DNA of 64,000 bases from Pseudomonas syringae (GTDB lineage Bacteria > Pseudomonadota > Gammaproteobacteria > Pseudomonadales > Pseudomonadaceae): NCBI RefSeq assembly GCF_000737245.1, contig NZ_JPQU01000034.1, positions 1 through 64,000 on the forward strand. Direction: 5' to 3'. A program made the translations under genes and the position numbers. The notes below the pieces were generated by a model that had not been told where the DNA came from, did no database searches, and was given only the letters and a program-made list of their open reading frames with translations. Every line of letters starts with the position of its first letter. The first letter of the stretch is position 1. Positions 55,287-64,000 of the stretch are shown here, one piece after another.

Positions 55287-56240
55287 GTGAGCCAGCCTAC
55301 GCCAGCCGTGCGTACCTTCCAAGACTTGATCCTCGCCCTCCAGCAATACTGGGCCGAGCAAGGTTGCGTGGTACTTCAGCCCTACGATATGGAAGTAGGC
55401 GCCGGTACTTTCCACACCGCCACGTTTCTGCGCGCCGTTGGCCCGGAAACCTGGAACGCCGCCTACGTACAGCCAAGCCGCCGTCCCACTGACGGCCGTT
55501 ATGGCGAAAACCCGAACCGCCTTCAGCACTATTACCAGTTCCAGGTAGTGCTCAAGCCTAACCCGGACAACTTTCAAGAGTTGTACCTGGGCTCGTTGAA
55601 GCATGTCGGTCTGGACCCGCTGGTCCACGACGTGCGCTTCGTTGAAGACAACTGGGAATCGCCAACGCTGGGCGCCTGGGGTCTGGGCTGGGAAATCTGG
55701 CTCAACGGTATGGAAGTGTCGCAGTTCACTTACTTCCAGCAAGCGGGTGGTATCGAGTGCTACCCGGTTACCGGGGAAATCACCTACGGTCTGGAACGCC
55801 TGGCGATGTACCTGCAGAACGTCGACTCGGTCTACGACCTGGTCTGGGCTGACGGTCCGTTCGGGCGCGTGACTTATGGCGATGTGTTCCACCAGAACGA
55901 AGTGGAGCAATCGACCTACAACTTCGAACACGCCAATGTCGACAAGCTGTTCGAACTGTTCGATTTCTATGAAAGCGAAGCCAAGCGTCTGATCGAACTG
56001 GATCAGCCGCTGCCGCTGCCAAGCTACGAAATGGTTCTGAAGGCCTCCCATACCTTCAACCTGCTCGATGCACGTCGCGCCATTTCGGTCACCGCTCGCC
56101 AGCAATACATCCTGCGTGTGCGGACCCTGGCGCGCTCGGTGGCTCAAGCTTACCTGATGGCTCGCGCCAAGCTGGGCTTCCCGATGGCGCCGCCTGATCT
56201 ACGTGATGAAGTATTGGCCAAGCTGGAGGCGCAACAATGA
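55287..56240 (+). CDS. glyQ: Glycyl-tRNA synthetase alpha subunit
   Basis: A 317-residue subunit carrying the class II catalytic core. [20 protein letters not shown] begins the domain, and [17 protein letters not shown] is class II motif 2. GTG start 55287 is chosen because AGGTGA lies 5 nt upstream (a GTG three codons earlier is less well placed). It works as an alpha2beta2 tetramer with GlyS. Overlaps glyS by 4 bp. Confidence 0.98.
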   Translation: MSQPTPAVRTFQDLILALQQYWAEQGCVVLQPYDMEVGAGTFHTATFLRAVGPETWNAAYVQPSRRPTDGRYGENPNRLQHYYQFQVVLKPNPDNFQELYLGSLKHVGLDPLVHDVRFVEDNWESPTLGAWGLGWEIWLNGMEVSQFTYFQQAGGIECYPVTGEITYGLERLAMYLQNVDSVYDLVWADGPFGRVTYGDVFHQNEVEQSTYNFEHANVDKLFELFDFYESEAKRLIELDQPLPLPSYEMVLKASHTFNLLDARRAISVTARQQYILRVRTLARSVAQAYLMARAKLGFPMAPPDLRDEVLAKLEAQQ

Positions 56241-58291
56241 GTGCTCAAGATTTCCTGGTTGAACTGGGCACCGAAGAGCTGCCACCCAAAGCGCTCAATA
56301 CCCTGGCCGACGCGTTTCTCGCCGGTATCGAAAAAGGCCTGCAAGCTGCAGGCCTGACGTACAGCGCCAAGCAGGTTTATGGCGCGCCGCGTCGTCTGGC
56401 TGTTTTGATCACTGCTCTGTCCACCCAGCAGCCTGATCGCAGCGTCAATCTCGATGGCCCGCCTCGCCAGGCGGCTTTCGATGCTGAAGGCAATCCAACG
56501 CAAGCTGCCCTGGGCTTCGCCAAGAAGTGCGGCGTTGATCTGAGCGAAATCGATCAGAGCGGACCGAAGCTGCGTTACAGCCAGAGCATTGCCGGCAAGC
56601 CAACCGCTAGTCTGCTGCCGACCATCGTCGAAGATTCCCTGAACGACCTGCCGATTCCCAAGCGCATGCGCTGGGGGGCTCGCAAGGAAGAGTTCGTGCG
56701 TCCGACCCAATGGCTGGTCATGTTGTTCGGCGATCAGGTAATCGATTGCACGATTCTGGCTCAGACGGCTGGCCGTGATTCTCGTGGTCACCGCTTCCAT
56801 CACCCGGAAAGCGTGCGTATCACGTCGCCTGCCAGTTACCTGAGCGATCTGCGTGGTGCTTACGTATTGGCCGACTTCAACGAGCGTCGTCAACTGATCA
56901 CCAAGCGCGTCGAAGAGTTGGCGACCCAGCACGAAGGCACTGCCATCGTGCCGCCAAGCCTGCTCGATGAAGTGACTTCGCTGGTCGAGTGGCCGGTGCC
57001 GCTGGTGTGTTCCTTCGAAGAGCGCTTCCTTGAAGTGCCTCAGGAAGCACTGATCACCACCATGCAGGACAACCAGAAGTATTTCTGCCTGCTGGATGCT
57101 GAAGGCAAGTTGCTGCCGCGTTTCATCACCGTGGCCAACATTGAAAGCAAAGACCCGCAGCAGATTGTCCTGGGTAACGAGAAAGTCGTTCGCCCACGTC
57201 TGACCGATGCCGAGTTCTTCTTCAAGCAGGATAAGAAGCAGAAGCTGGAAACCTTCAACCAGCGCCTGCAGAACGTTGTATTCCAGGCTCAACTAGGCAG
57301 CGTTTACGACAAGGCTGAGCGGGTTTCCAAGCTGGCGGCCTTTATCGCGCCACGTATCGGTGGCGACGCTCAACGTGCCGCTCGCGCTGGCCTGCTGTCC
57401 AAGTGCGACCTGGCGACAGAAATGGTCGGCGAATTCCCGGAAATGCAGGGTATTGCCGGTTACTACTACGCCAAGGCTGACGGCGAGTCAGAAGATGTCG
57501 CGCTGGCGCTGAACGAGCAGTACATGCCCCGCGGTGCTGGCGCTGAACTGCCAACGACCCTGACCGGCTCGGCTGTGGCGATTGCTGACAAGCTGGACAC
57601 ACTGGTCGGCATCTTCGGCATCGGCATGCTGCCCACCGGCAGCAAAGACCCGTATGCACTGCGTCGCGCTGCGCTGGGCATCCTGCGGATTCTGATCGAG
57701 AAGCAGCTGGATCTGGACCTGATCGAAACCGTGAAATTTGCGGTCGCTCAGTTCGGTGCCAAGGTCAAAGCTGCGGGCTTGTCGGAACAGGTTCTGGAGT
57801 TCGTCTTCGACCGCCTGCGTGCACGTTATGAAGATGAAGGTGTCGAGGTTGCCGTCTACCTGTCGGTCCGTGCGTTGCAGCCGGGTTCGGCACTGGACTT
57901 CGACCAACGTGTTCAAGCGGTGCAGGCATTCCGCAAACTCCCGGAAGCGGCTGCTTTGGCAGCGGTGAACAAGCGCGTATCGAATCTGCTCGGCAAAGCG
58001 GAGGGCAACATTGCCCAGACCGTAGAGCCCAAGTACTTCGATAACGCTAACGAGTTCTCCCTGTACTCGGCGATCCAGCAGGCAGACCAGGCGGTACAGC
58101 CGATGGCCGAAGCCCGTCAGTACGCTGAGACGCTGGCGCGTCTTGCCGCCTTGCGTGAACCTGTAGATGCCTTCTTCGAAGCGGTCATGGTCAACGCCGA
58201 GGATGCCAGCGTACGGGCTAACCGTTATGCGTTGCTGGCGCGGCTGCGTGGCCTGTTCCTGGGTGTCGCTGACATCTCGCTGCTGGGCTAA
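56237..58291 (+). CDS. glyS: Glycyl-tRNA synthetase beta subunit
   Basis: A 684-residue subunit for tRNA recognition and editing-like HD functions. It begins with [19 protein letters not shown] and contains [19 protein letters not shown], both diagnostic. The C-terminal DALR-type anticodon domain begins at about residue 570. Translationally coupled with glyQ, and followed after 13 nt by gmhB. Confidence 0.98.
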   Translation: MSAQDFLVELGTEELPPKALNTLADAFLAGIEKGLQAAGLTYSAKQVYGAPRRLAVLITALSTQQPDRSVNLDGPPRQAAFDAEGNPTQAALGFAKKCGVDLSEIDQSGPKLRYSQSIAGKPTASLLPTIVEDSLNDLPIPKRMRWGARKEEFVRPTQWLVMLFGDQVIDCTILAQTAGRDSRGHRFHHPESVRITSPASYLSDLRGAYVLADFNERRQLITKRVEELATQHEGTAIVPPSLLDEVTSLVEWPVPLVCSFEERFLEVPQEALITTMQDNQKYFCLLDAEGKLLPRFITVANIESKDPQQIVLGNEKVVRPRLTDAEFFFKQDKKQKLETFNQRLQNVVFQAQLGSVYDKAERVSKLAAFIAPRIGGDAQRAARAGLLSKCDLATEMVGEFPEMQGIAGYYYAKADGESEDVALALNEQYMPRGAGAELPTTLTGSAVAIADKLDTLVGIFGIGMLPTGSKDPYALRRAALGILRILIEKQLDLDLIETVKFAVAQFGAKVKAAGLSEQVLEFVFDRLRARYEDEGVEVAVYLSVRALQPGSALDFDQRVQAVQAFRKLPEAAALAAVNKRVSNLLGKAEGNIAQTVEPKYFDNANEFSLYSAIQQADQAVQPMAEARQYAETLARLAALREPVDAFFEAVMVNAEDASVRANRYALLARLRGLFLGVADISLLG

Positions 58292-58304
58292 GAAGGGGCG
58301 TAGT

Positions 58305-58853
58305 GTGAAGTTGCTGATCCTTGATCGGGACGGAGTGATCAACCATGACTCCGACGCTTATATAAAGTCGGTGGAGGAGTGGATTCCGATCCCCGGCTCG
58401 ATCGAGGCCATCGCGCAACTGAGCAAGGCTGGCTGGACAGTAGCCGTCGCTACCAACCAGTCGGGCATTGCCCGCGGTTACTACGATCTTGCAACCCTCG
58501 ATGCCATGCATGCGCGCTTGCGCGAGCTCGTGGCAGAGCAGGGCGGCGAGGTCGGTTTGATCGTCTACTGTCCGCACGGGCCCGATGAAGGCTGCGATTG
58601 CCGCAAGCCCAAGCCGGGAATGCTGCAGACCATCGCCCAACACTACCAAGTGGAGCTGGCGGGTCTATGGTTCGTGGGCGACAGTAGCAGTGACCTGAAG
58701 GCTGCGCTGTCCGTCGACTCACAACCGGTTTTGGTGAAGACCGGCAAAGGCGAAAAAACATTGGCGGGTGCATTGCCCGTCAATGTGTTGGTTTTTGACG
58801 ATCTCGCGGCGGTTGCCGCAGAACTTATCCACAAAAGCGCATTGCCAGCTTAA
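58305..58853 (+). CDS. gmhB: D-glycero-beta-D-manno-heptose-1,7-bisphosphate 7-phosphatase
   Basis: A 182-residue HAD phosphatase making heptose-1-phosphate for lipopolysaccharide inner core. The motif LILDRDGVIN has the paired aspartates, and TNQSGIARG follows. A zinc-binding CPHGPDEGCDCRKPKPG loop separates GmhB from related histidinol phosphatases. The start is GTG with AAGGGG upstream; an in-frame ORF extends back into glyS and is discarded. Linked with glyS and plsC. Confidence 0.95.
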   Translation: MKLLILDRDGVINHDSDAYIKSVEEWIPIPGSIEAIAQLSKAGWTVAVATNQSGIARGYYDLATLDAMHARLRELVAEQGGEVGLIVYCPHGPDEGCDCRKPKPGMLQTIAQHYQVELAGLWFVGDSSSDLKAALSVDSQPVLVKTGKGEKTLAGALPVNVLVFDDLAAVAAELIHKSALPA

Positions 58854-58904
58854 GCGGCGGTGCGACTGATTGAACGGGCTCAAGCCCGTACGGTAAAACT
58901 AGCT

Positions 58905-59675
58905 ATGTCGATCATGCAGGCAATCAGAACCTTTTTCTTTTACCTGCTGCTGGGCACCAGTTCGTTGCTGTGGTGCACGCTGAGTTTCTTTATCGCGCCG
59001 TTCCTGCCATTCCGCGCCCGCTATCGCTTCATCAATGTCTATTGGTGCCGATGCGCGCTGTGGCTGACACGCGTTTTTCTCAACATCAAGGTAGAGGTCA
59101 CCGGGCAGGAAAACGTACCGGTAACGCCTTGCGTGATTATTTCCAATCACCAGAGCACCTGGGAAACCTTCTTCCTGTCCGCGCATTTCGAACCCTTGAG
59201 CCAGGTGCTCAAGCGTGAGCTGCTGTACGTACCGTTCTTTGGTTGGGCGATGGCGATGCTGCGCCCTATCGCCATCGACCGTGACAACCCCAAGGCGGCG
59301 CTAAAGCAGATCGCCAAGAAGGGCGATGAATTGCTCAAAGATGGCGTCTGGGTGCTGATCTTCCCCGAGGGCACCCGGGTGCCGTTTGGTCAGGTGGGCA
59401 AGTTCTCTCGGGGCGGCACCGCTCTGGCGGTTAACGCTGACCTGCCGGTCCTGCCTGTTGCCCACAATGCTGGCAAGTATTGGCCGAAAGAGGGCTGGGG
59501 TAAAACCCCAGGTACCATCCAGGTCGTCATTGGCGAGCCCATGTACGCAGAAGGCACTGGACCCCGGGCTATCGCCGCACTGAATGATCGCGTTCAAACC
59601 TGGAATGAAGACACCCAAAGGGCGCTGGGTTCTATCGCCGCACCGGCGTCGAGCAGCGAAGAAGTACCAACATGA
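58905..59675 (+). CDS. plsC: 1-acyl-sn-glycerol-3-phosphate acyltransferase
   Basis: A 256-residue inner-membrane acyltransferase making phosphatidic acid. A hydrophobic N-terminus (TFFFYLLLGTSSLLWCTLSF) is followed by NHQSTWETF (HX4E catalytic motif) and FPEGTRVPFG (motif III). The start is ambiguous: ATG 58905 or 58914; Shine-Dalgarno signals are weak. Comparable genes stand near glyS/gmhB and gyrB in pseudomonads. Confidence 0.92.
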   Translation: MSIMQAIRTFFFYLLLGTSSLLWCTLSFFIAPFLPFRARYRFINVYWCRCALWLTRVFLNIKVEVTGQENVPVTPCVIISNHQSTWETFFLSAHFEPLSQVLKRELLYVPFFGWAMAMLRPIAIDRDNPKAALKQIAKKGDELLKDGVWVLIFPEGTRVPFGQVGKFSRGGTALAVNADLPVLPVAHNAGKYWPKEGWGKTPGTIQVVIGEPMYAEGTGPRAIAALNDRVQTWNEDTQRALGSIAAPASSSEEVPT

Positions 59676-59843
59676 CTTTTGTGGATAACCTGTGCACTGT
59701 TTTTGATTTTTTTCAAAAAATAGTGCCCAACCCCTTGGTTTGACTGCTTATTTCAGAAGCTCATTAACGGGCCAAAAACGTGCATAAGTTTAGCTATGTC
59801 CGATTGTGGCGTCATCGCGACCTCGCTGGCCGCTGATGAAACC

Positions 59844-61268
59844 TCAGGGCAGGGGTGCCGTATCGAGTGCCTTTGTTTGCCTGATTGGTAGCTCTACGCG
59901 AAAGGTTGTACCCACACCTTGTTCACTCCTGACCGTGATCGTACCTCGATGTTTTTGCACGATCCCGTAGGAAAGCGACAATCCCAGACCGGTGCCTTTA
60001 CCGATAGCTTTTGTGGTGAAGAAAGGATCGAATATCTTCTGCTGGGTTTCGAGGCTCATACCTGATCCGTTATCCGCCACCTCCAGCCAGATGCGATCAC
60101 CCGAAGTGCCGCCACGCAGGGTAATAGTGCCTCGCTCGGCACCCATGGCCTGCACGGCATTTACCACCAGATTCATGATCACCTGATTGATTTGCGAAGG
60201 AAGGCATTCGATCTGCGGCAAAGTCGCGTAGTCCCTGACTACATCAGCCTTGTACTTGATCTCGTTGGCAACGATGTTCAACGTGGACTCAATCTCCTGC
60301 CGCAAATCACTCCACTGCCATTCCTGATTGGTATCAACCCGTGAAAAATTCTTCAGGTCTTTGACTATTTTTCCGACTCGGGCCACGCCGTCCTTGGTTT
60401 CCTTGATCAACACAGGAACATCTTCCTTGAGGTAATCCAATTCTATGCGATGCCTCATAGCGCGTAGTTGCTCTCGGACTTCGTCACTCTGCTGGGTGGC
60501 CTCGCTGCCCTCATACGCATCCAGCATCAGCAACAGCTGGCCGAAATAGGTTTCGAGTGAGCCGAGATTTGAAGAAATGAAACCGATCGGGTTGTTGATC
60601 TCATGAGCCACACCTGCCGCCAGTTGCCCGAGGGAGGCAAGCTTCTCTGACTGAACAAGCTGGTTTTCCAACTGTTTACGTTCGTCAATCTCATGCTGCA
60701 GCGCGTCACTGGCGAGCTTGAACTCCAAGGTTCGTTGCTCGACTCGCTCTTCCAGGCTCTGCAGTTGTAGCGAGGCGCGCCGAGTCATCTCCCACTTGCT
60801 TACCAAGGTATTGGCCAACTGCTGCACTTCGATATTGTCGAAGGGCTTCTTCAGTATCAGCAGGCGGTCATGCCCATGGAGCCGATCCAACAGGTCCTCC
60901 CAGGAGTAGTCGGTGAAAGCCGTACAAACGACTATCTGCAAGCCTGGGTCAACCTTCCACAGGTGTTCGATGGTTTCGACCCCGTCCCAGCCCTGTGGCA
61001 TACGCATATCGATGAATGCCAACGCGTAAGGCAGGTTGCGGGCTAGTGCTTGCTCAACCAATGCCAGACCTTCCTGCCCGCGGTAGGCACAGTCAAGTTC
61101 GAACGGTGGCGGTTGGTGAGTTTTAACTTCTCCACCAAACAGCGCAGCTTCCATCAGATCCAGCTCTGAGTCGCCATCATCGACCGGCATCAGAATCTTG
61201 CGAAAGTCCTGGTGAATCGAATCGGTGTCATCTACTAGCAGGATGCGTCGGTTTGAGAGCGTTCTCAT
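59844..61268 (-). CDS. Receiver-histidine kinase fusion (response regulator-type kinase)
   Basis: A 474-residue cytosolic protein with the receiver first: D13-D14 in [11 protein letters not shown], phosphoacceptor D87 in [12 protein letters not shown], and K140 in LILKKPFD. A coiled-coil (about 165-205) follows, then a HisKA box [18 protein letters not shown] with H222. An ATPase domain ([20 protein letters not shown], then [13 protein letters not shown]) closes it. The receiver probably accepts phosphate from the adjacent membrane kinase or modulates the fused kinase. It overlaps that gene by 4 bp, so they are co-translated. The target output gene is not in the window. Confidence 0.9.
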   Translation of the reverse strand: MRTLSNRRILLVDDTDSIHQDFRKILMPVDDGDSELDLMEAALFGGEVKTHQPPPFELDCAYRGQEGLALVEQALARNLPYALAFIDMRMPQGWDGVETIEHLWKVDPGLQIVVCTAFTDYSWEDLLDRLHGHDRLLILKKPFDNIEVQQLANTLVSKWEMTRRASLQLQSLEERVEQRTLEFKLASDALQHEIDERKQLENQLVQSEKLASLGQLAAGVAHEINNPIGFISSNLGSLETYFGQLLLMLDAYEGSEATQQSDEVREQLRAMRHRIELDYLKEDVPVLIKETKDGVARVGKIVKDLKNFSRVDTNQEWQWSDLRQEIESTLNIVANEIKYKADVVRDYATLPQIECLPSQINQVIMNLVVNAVQAMGAERGTITLRGGTSGDRIWLEVADNGSGMSLETQQKIFDPFFTTKAIGKGTGLGLSLSYGIVQKHRGTITVRSEQGVGTTFRVELPIRQTKALDTAPLP

Positions 61269-63076
61269 GCAACCTCCACGACAAGTTTTAAAGGTAACTC
61301 GAGCATAAATGTTGCTCCCCTACCCGGGCCGTCGCTGTGGGCGGTCAACCGCCCGCTCATCTCGACTGCTGCGAGAGCGCAGCTGTGCAATCCGAAGCCG
61401 TGACCATCTTTGCGGGTAGTAAAGCCATGAGTAAAAAGCTTATTCATGTTCTCCGGCAAAATCCCCTCACCGTCGTCCGTGACACTGATCTGCAATGTAG
61501 CCCCTTCAACGGTCTTTACCTGCAAGGTAATCTGTCGAGAGCGGCCCGGAAGGTCCAACATGGCCTGTTTGGCGTTACTGATGAGATTGATGAGGATCAA
61601 CAGAAGACGGTGCTTGTCCCCCATAATGAGCGGGACTTGCTCGAACTCGCGTACCACAGTGACTTGATGCCGGGTTAGGGCCCCGGCGTTCATGCGCAGG
61701 GCATCCTCAAGCAACACGTTGATGGATAACGGCTCTTCGAGCTTTGCAGTGCCTGCATAGGATTGCTGGGTGGCGACAATTTCCTTGATGTGGTCCACGC
61801 TCGCGGTCAACTGGGCCAATTCGTCACGCATGCTTTGCTGTTCAATGGCGATAGCCTCGGACAACTGGCTCAAGTAAGGCGCAAGCATCTTCCCTTTCTC
61901 ATCATGATCAATAAAGTGACCCAGATCCTCTTTATGGTCATTGATCATCTGCACTACTTTACTCAAGCCGAGGGTCTTGCTTGCACGCAACTTACGGATC
62001 AGAAGGTCAGCGGAAATATTGACGCTGTTAAGCACATTGCCAACGTTGTGCAGCACGTTGGTAGCGATTTCCGCCATGCCTGCTTGCCGTGCAGCCGCAA
62101 GCAGTTCGCTCTGAGCTTCACGTAATTGTCGGGTACGAGACTCGACGCGCTCCTCGAGCTTTTCGTTGGCAACCTGCAGCGCCTGGTTCACACGATTGAT
62201 TTCGGAATAGCTGCGCGCCAAACGGCTCCCTGTGAAAATGAGCAGTGCCAATAACAGGGCGGCAAATATGATCGTGTAGACCTGATATTTCTGGTCAATC
62301 CGATTAGCCTCACGTTCATCTGCGTTTATATCCAGAGTGATCATTTCCAGCGAAGGCGCAACCGGAACACTTGCGATGCTTTCGAGCAAACCATTGACCC
62401 TGGGTTGCTCGCGCAGGATAAGCCTGACGTGATTGAGAACAATATCGATCGGTGCTTCGAACGAAGCGGGCAGCCTCGATTTATCGACGGCTACCCCGCT
62501 AAGGCCCAATTCAATGCTATGGGCTAGGTCGTCGCTGGTGACTTGGGCGAATTCCAGACTGCTCAACAACAAGTCATAAATATCTGCCGATATTTTATGC
62601 ACCCGAAGCTTTTCGACATCCTCAAGATCATTCAGCTGAGCCTGGATGTCATCCTCGGCAGTCGGTAAGAAAGCCAGAGAGTTACGCAAGATGGCGTTGT
62701 GGGATTTGAACTGTTCAACCAGCCGCTGCTTCTCTCTGAATGTGTTGGCAAAGGCATCGCGGCGCTGGTGCCGCAGCTCCGCGCTATCAACGCTATGTTC
62801 AAGCCGCAGGCTCTGAAATTTTTGCCACCGTTTGTTTATTTGCGCCAGTGGCATCACGAGCGGATCGTAATTATGCGAGACGGCAACCCTGGACTTGAGG
62901 ATCTCGTTATTCCATTGAGCGTCCAGTTGTTGTATCTCGCGGATCAAATCTCGCGCAATCGCATAATTATCAGTCTGAAGGATGGAAGATCGGACATAGA
63001 ATGACACCAAGGCCGCAGTGATCAGAAACAACGCGAGCGGGACGACCCGGTAGAGCAGGCTGGTCAGCAAGCTCAT
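61265..63076 (-). CDS. Membrane histidine kinase with DAHL-like periplasmic domain
   Basis: A 603-residue sensor. TM1 is about residues 11-31 (VVPLALFLITAALVSFYV) and TM2 about 264-283 (YQVYTIIFAALLLALLIF). The roughly 230-residue helical periplasmic domain (31-262) is of the double-all-helix DAHL type. A coiled-coil precedes the phosphoacceptor H343 in ATNVLHNVGNVLNSV, and the ATPase domain has DDGEGILPENMNKLFTHGF and HGFGLHSCALA. It overlaps its neighbours by 4 bp on both sides, so all three are one operon. The ligand is unknown; the upstream di-haem protein suggests redox or electron-transfer input (inference). Confidence 0.88.
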   Translation of the reverse strand: MSLLTSLLYRVVPLALFLITAALVSFYVRSSILQTDNYAIARDLIREIQQLDAQWNNEILKSRVAVSHNYDPLVMPLAQINKRWQKFQSLRLEHSVDSAELRHQRRDAFANTFREKQRLVEQFKSHNAILRNSLAFLPTAEDDIQAQLNDLEDVEKLRVHKISADIYDLLLSSLEFAQVTSDDLAHSIELGLSGVAVDKSRLPASFEAPIDIVLNHVRLILREQPRVNGLLESIASVPVAPSLEMITLDINADEREANRIDQKYQVYTIIFAALLLALLIFTGSRLARSYSEINRVNQALQVANEKLEERVESRTRQLREAQSELLAAARQAGMAEIATNVLHNVGNVLNSVNISADLLIRKLRASKTLGLSKVVQMINDHKEDLGHFIDHDEKGKMLAPYLSQLSEAIAIEQQSMRDELAQLTASVDHIKEIVATQQSYAGTAKLEEPLSINVLLEDALRMNAGALTRHQVTVVREFEQVPLIMGDKHRLLLILINLISNAKQAMLDLPGRSRQITLQVKTVEGATLQISVTDDGEGILPENMNKLFTHGFTTRKDGHGFGLHSCALAAVEMSGRLTAHSDGPGRGATFMLELPLKLVVEVA

Positions 63077-63999
63077 AGGGAAGACCCTATGAAATCGCCG
63101 GTCAACGTCTTGAGAAACAGGATGATAAGCCGTTTGTCTTCCGCAGGAGCCACCCGCCCCAGTTGATAGGTGAACATCACATCAACAGCCTCTTCGAGTG
63201 TCTTGGCAGATCCATCATGGAAATAGGGCGCCGTCACGTCGACATTGCGTAAGCCAGGCACCCTGAATACATTGCGATCCTCTTCGGCCCCTGTGATCAG
63301 ATAACGTCCAAGATCACTATTAGTAGGGTTGCCCCGTGCCTTGAAGTAATCGCCCATTACACCGAATTTCTGAAACATATTGCCGCCGATATTGACGCCC
63401 TGATGACACGCGATACAGCCATAAGACTTGAAGCGCTGATAGCCGTATTTTTCTTCAAGCGTCAGGACCTCAGTATTCCCGGCAAGGTATTGATCAAAGC
63501 GCGAATTGGGTGTGCGCAGAGTGGTTACGTAGCTGGCCAGCGCATTTTGCACATTCTGCGCGGTCAGCCCGTTGGCATACGCTTTGCGAAATTCCTCTGA
63601 ATAAGTAGCGTCTCGGCCCAGGGTGGCGACGACGTTTTCCCAAGTGTTTCCCATCTCTACGTGGCTGACGACAACCTCTTTGACTTGGTCTTCAAGAGTG
63701 TCGACGCGGCCGTTCCAAAACTGGATGAAGTTCAGGCTCGCATTGAAAACGGTGGGTGTATTGACATCGACAGCCTGGCCGTCGAAGCCAATGGAGAACG
63801 GCTTATCATCGGCACCGTTTTTGCTCAGATTATGGCAACTGGCGCATGACAGCGTGTTATTGACTGACAACCGTGAATCATTGAACAGCTGTTTACCCAG
63901 CGCCACTTGTTGCGCGTCCTGAGGTGGCGCAGCGGGTAATGGTTTGAGGGGTTCATCAAGCGGCTCTGCTTTCGCCATGACTGATAGGAGCGACAGCAC
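63073..63999 (-). CDS. Di-haem cytochrome c peroxidase/MauG-family protein (5' end outside window)
   Basis: At least 308 residues. Two haem c sites are visible: CASCH in TLSCASCHNLSKNGADD and CIACH in YGCIACHQGVNIGG. The order matches bacterial di-haem peroxidases, with GYQRFKSYGC before the second. The visible start (GTG at 63999) lies within a signal peptide remnant (LLSVMAKAEP), so the true start is beyond the right edge. It would reduce peroxide or act as a MauG-like oxidase in the periplasm. It is the first visible gene of the operon with the two kinases. Confidence 0.88.
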   Translation of the reverse strand: MLSLLSVMAKAEPLDEPLKPLPAAPPQDAQQVALGKQLFNDSRLSVNNTLSCASCHNLSKNGADDKPFSIGFDGQAVDVNTPTVFNASLNFIQFWNGRVDTLEDQVKEVVVSHVEMGNTWENVVATLGRDATYSEEFRKAYANGLTAQNVQNALASYVTTLRTPNSRFDQYLAGNTEVLTLEEKYGYQRFKSYGCIACHQGVNIGGNMFQKFGVMGDYFKARGNPTNSDLGRYLITGAEEDRNVFRVPGLRNVDVTAPYFHDGSAKTLEEAVDVMFTYQLGRVAPAEDKRLIILFLKTLTGDFIGSSL

Positions 64000-64000
64000 G

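Noticed and set aside
58167..58304. Upstream extension of gmhB
   Set aside because: It overlaps glyS in another frame; GTG 58305 with AAGGGG gives the family N-terminus.

Overview
The window is a GC-rich bacterial chromosome segment from a Pseudomonas species of the fluorescens/syringae type. The evidence is the gene content (kauB, dadA-ridA-dadX, pauR and cycB, then trpI-trpBA, betC, aroE, hemF, qor and tsaC, then dprA, lysM, def, fmt, rsmB, trkA, glyQS and gmhB), the near-P. aeruginosa gene order, and more than twenty REPIN-like palindromes of several Pseudomonas families between genes. The second half is the block that lies close to oriC/gyrB in Pseudomonas.

Layout. 1-6.3 kb: HAD phosphatase, acetyl-CoA hydrolase/transferase, a dipeptide-type binding protein, ribosomal proteins L28 and L33, and small proteins. 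6.5-19.9 kb: polyamine/guanidinobutyrate and D-alanine catabolism (KauB aldehyde dehydrogenase, PuuB-like oxidase, Lrp/DadR, DadA, RidA, DadX, PauR), with an MFS carrier, a phospholipase D-like lipoprotein, a MocR regulator and cytochrome c5. 20-25 kb: lipoproteins, two DUF1161 paralogues, OsmC, a luciferase-like oxidoreductase, dodecin and a DUF883 protein. 25.2-28.3 kb: TrpI with divergent trpBA. 28.4-35.5 kb: small genes, then a choline-sulfate locus (LysR regulator, BetC sulfatase, choline-binding protein, SulP permease). 35.4-39.4 kb: aroE, hemF, qor, tsaC.

39.81-47.19 kb is an AT-rich integrated element that splits dprA. A large serine recombinase lies at its right end, and a shared 9-bp core (TGATGATTC) lies at both junctions. 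Joining the flanks at that core restores a continuous DprA of about 368 residues. The element carries a plasmid-type Rep protein with three exact 19-bp-period iterons and a DnaA-box-like site upstream, a MobV-like relaxase, a short antidote-like protein, and a left-end cargo of three genes. The first cargo gene encodes a CAP12/Pycsar-type TIR-like protein fused to a winged-helix-like domain. Its last residues (FDSFDDDIPF) are the acidic tip of single-stranded DNA-binding protein. This is the most interesting feature of the window: a candidate TIR-based defence module with an SSB-tail mimic and no cyclase gene beside it.

47.9-59.7 kb is housekeeping: LysM protein, def-fmt-rsmB (translation initiation and rRNA modification), trkA, lipid A-type acyltransferase, tag, glyQS, gmhB and plsC. 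The window ends in an operon, running off the right edge, that encodes a di-haem MauG/CcpA-type protein, a membrane histidine kinase and a receiver-kinase. Successive genes overlap by 4 bp.
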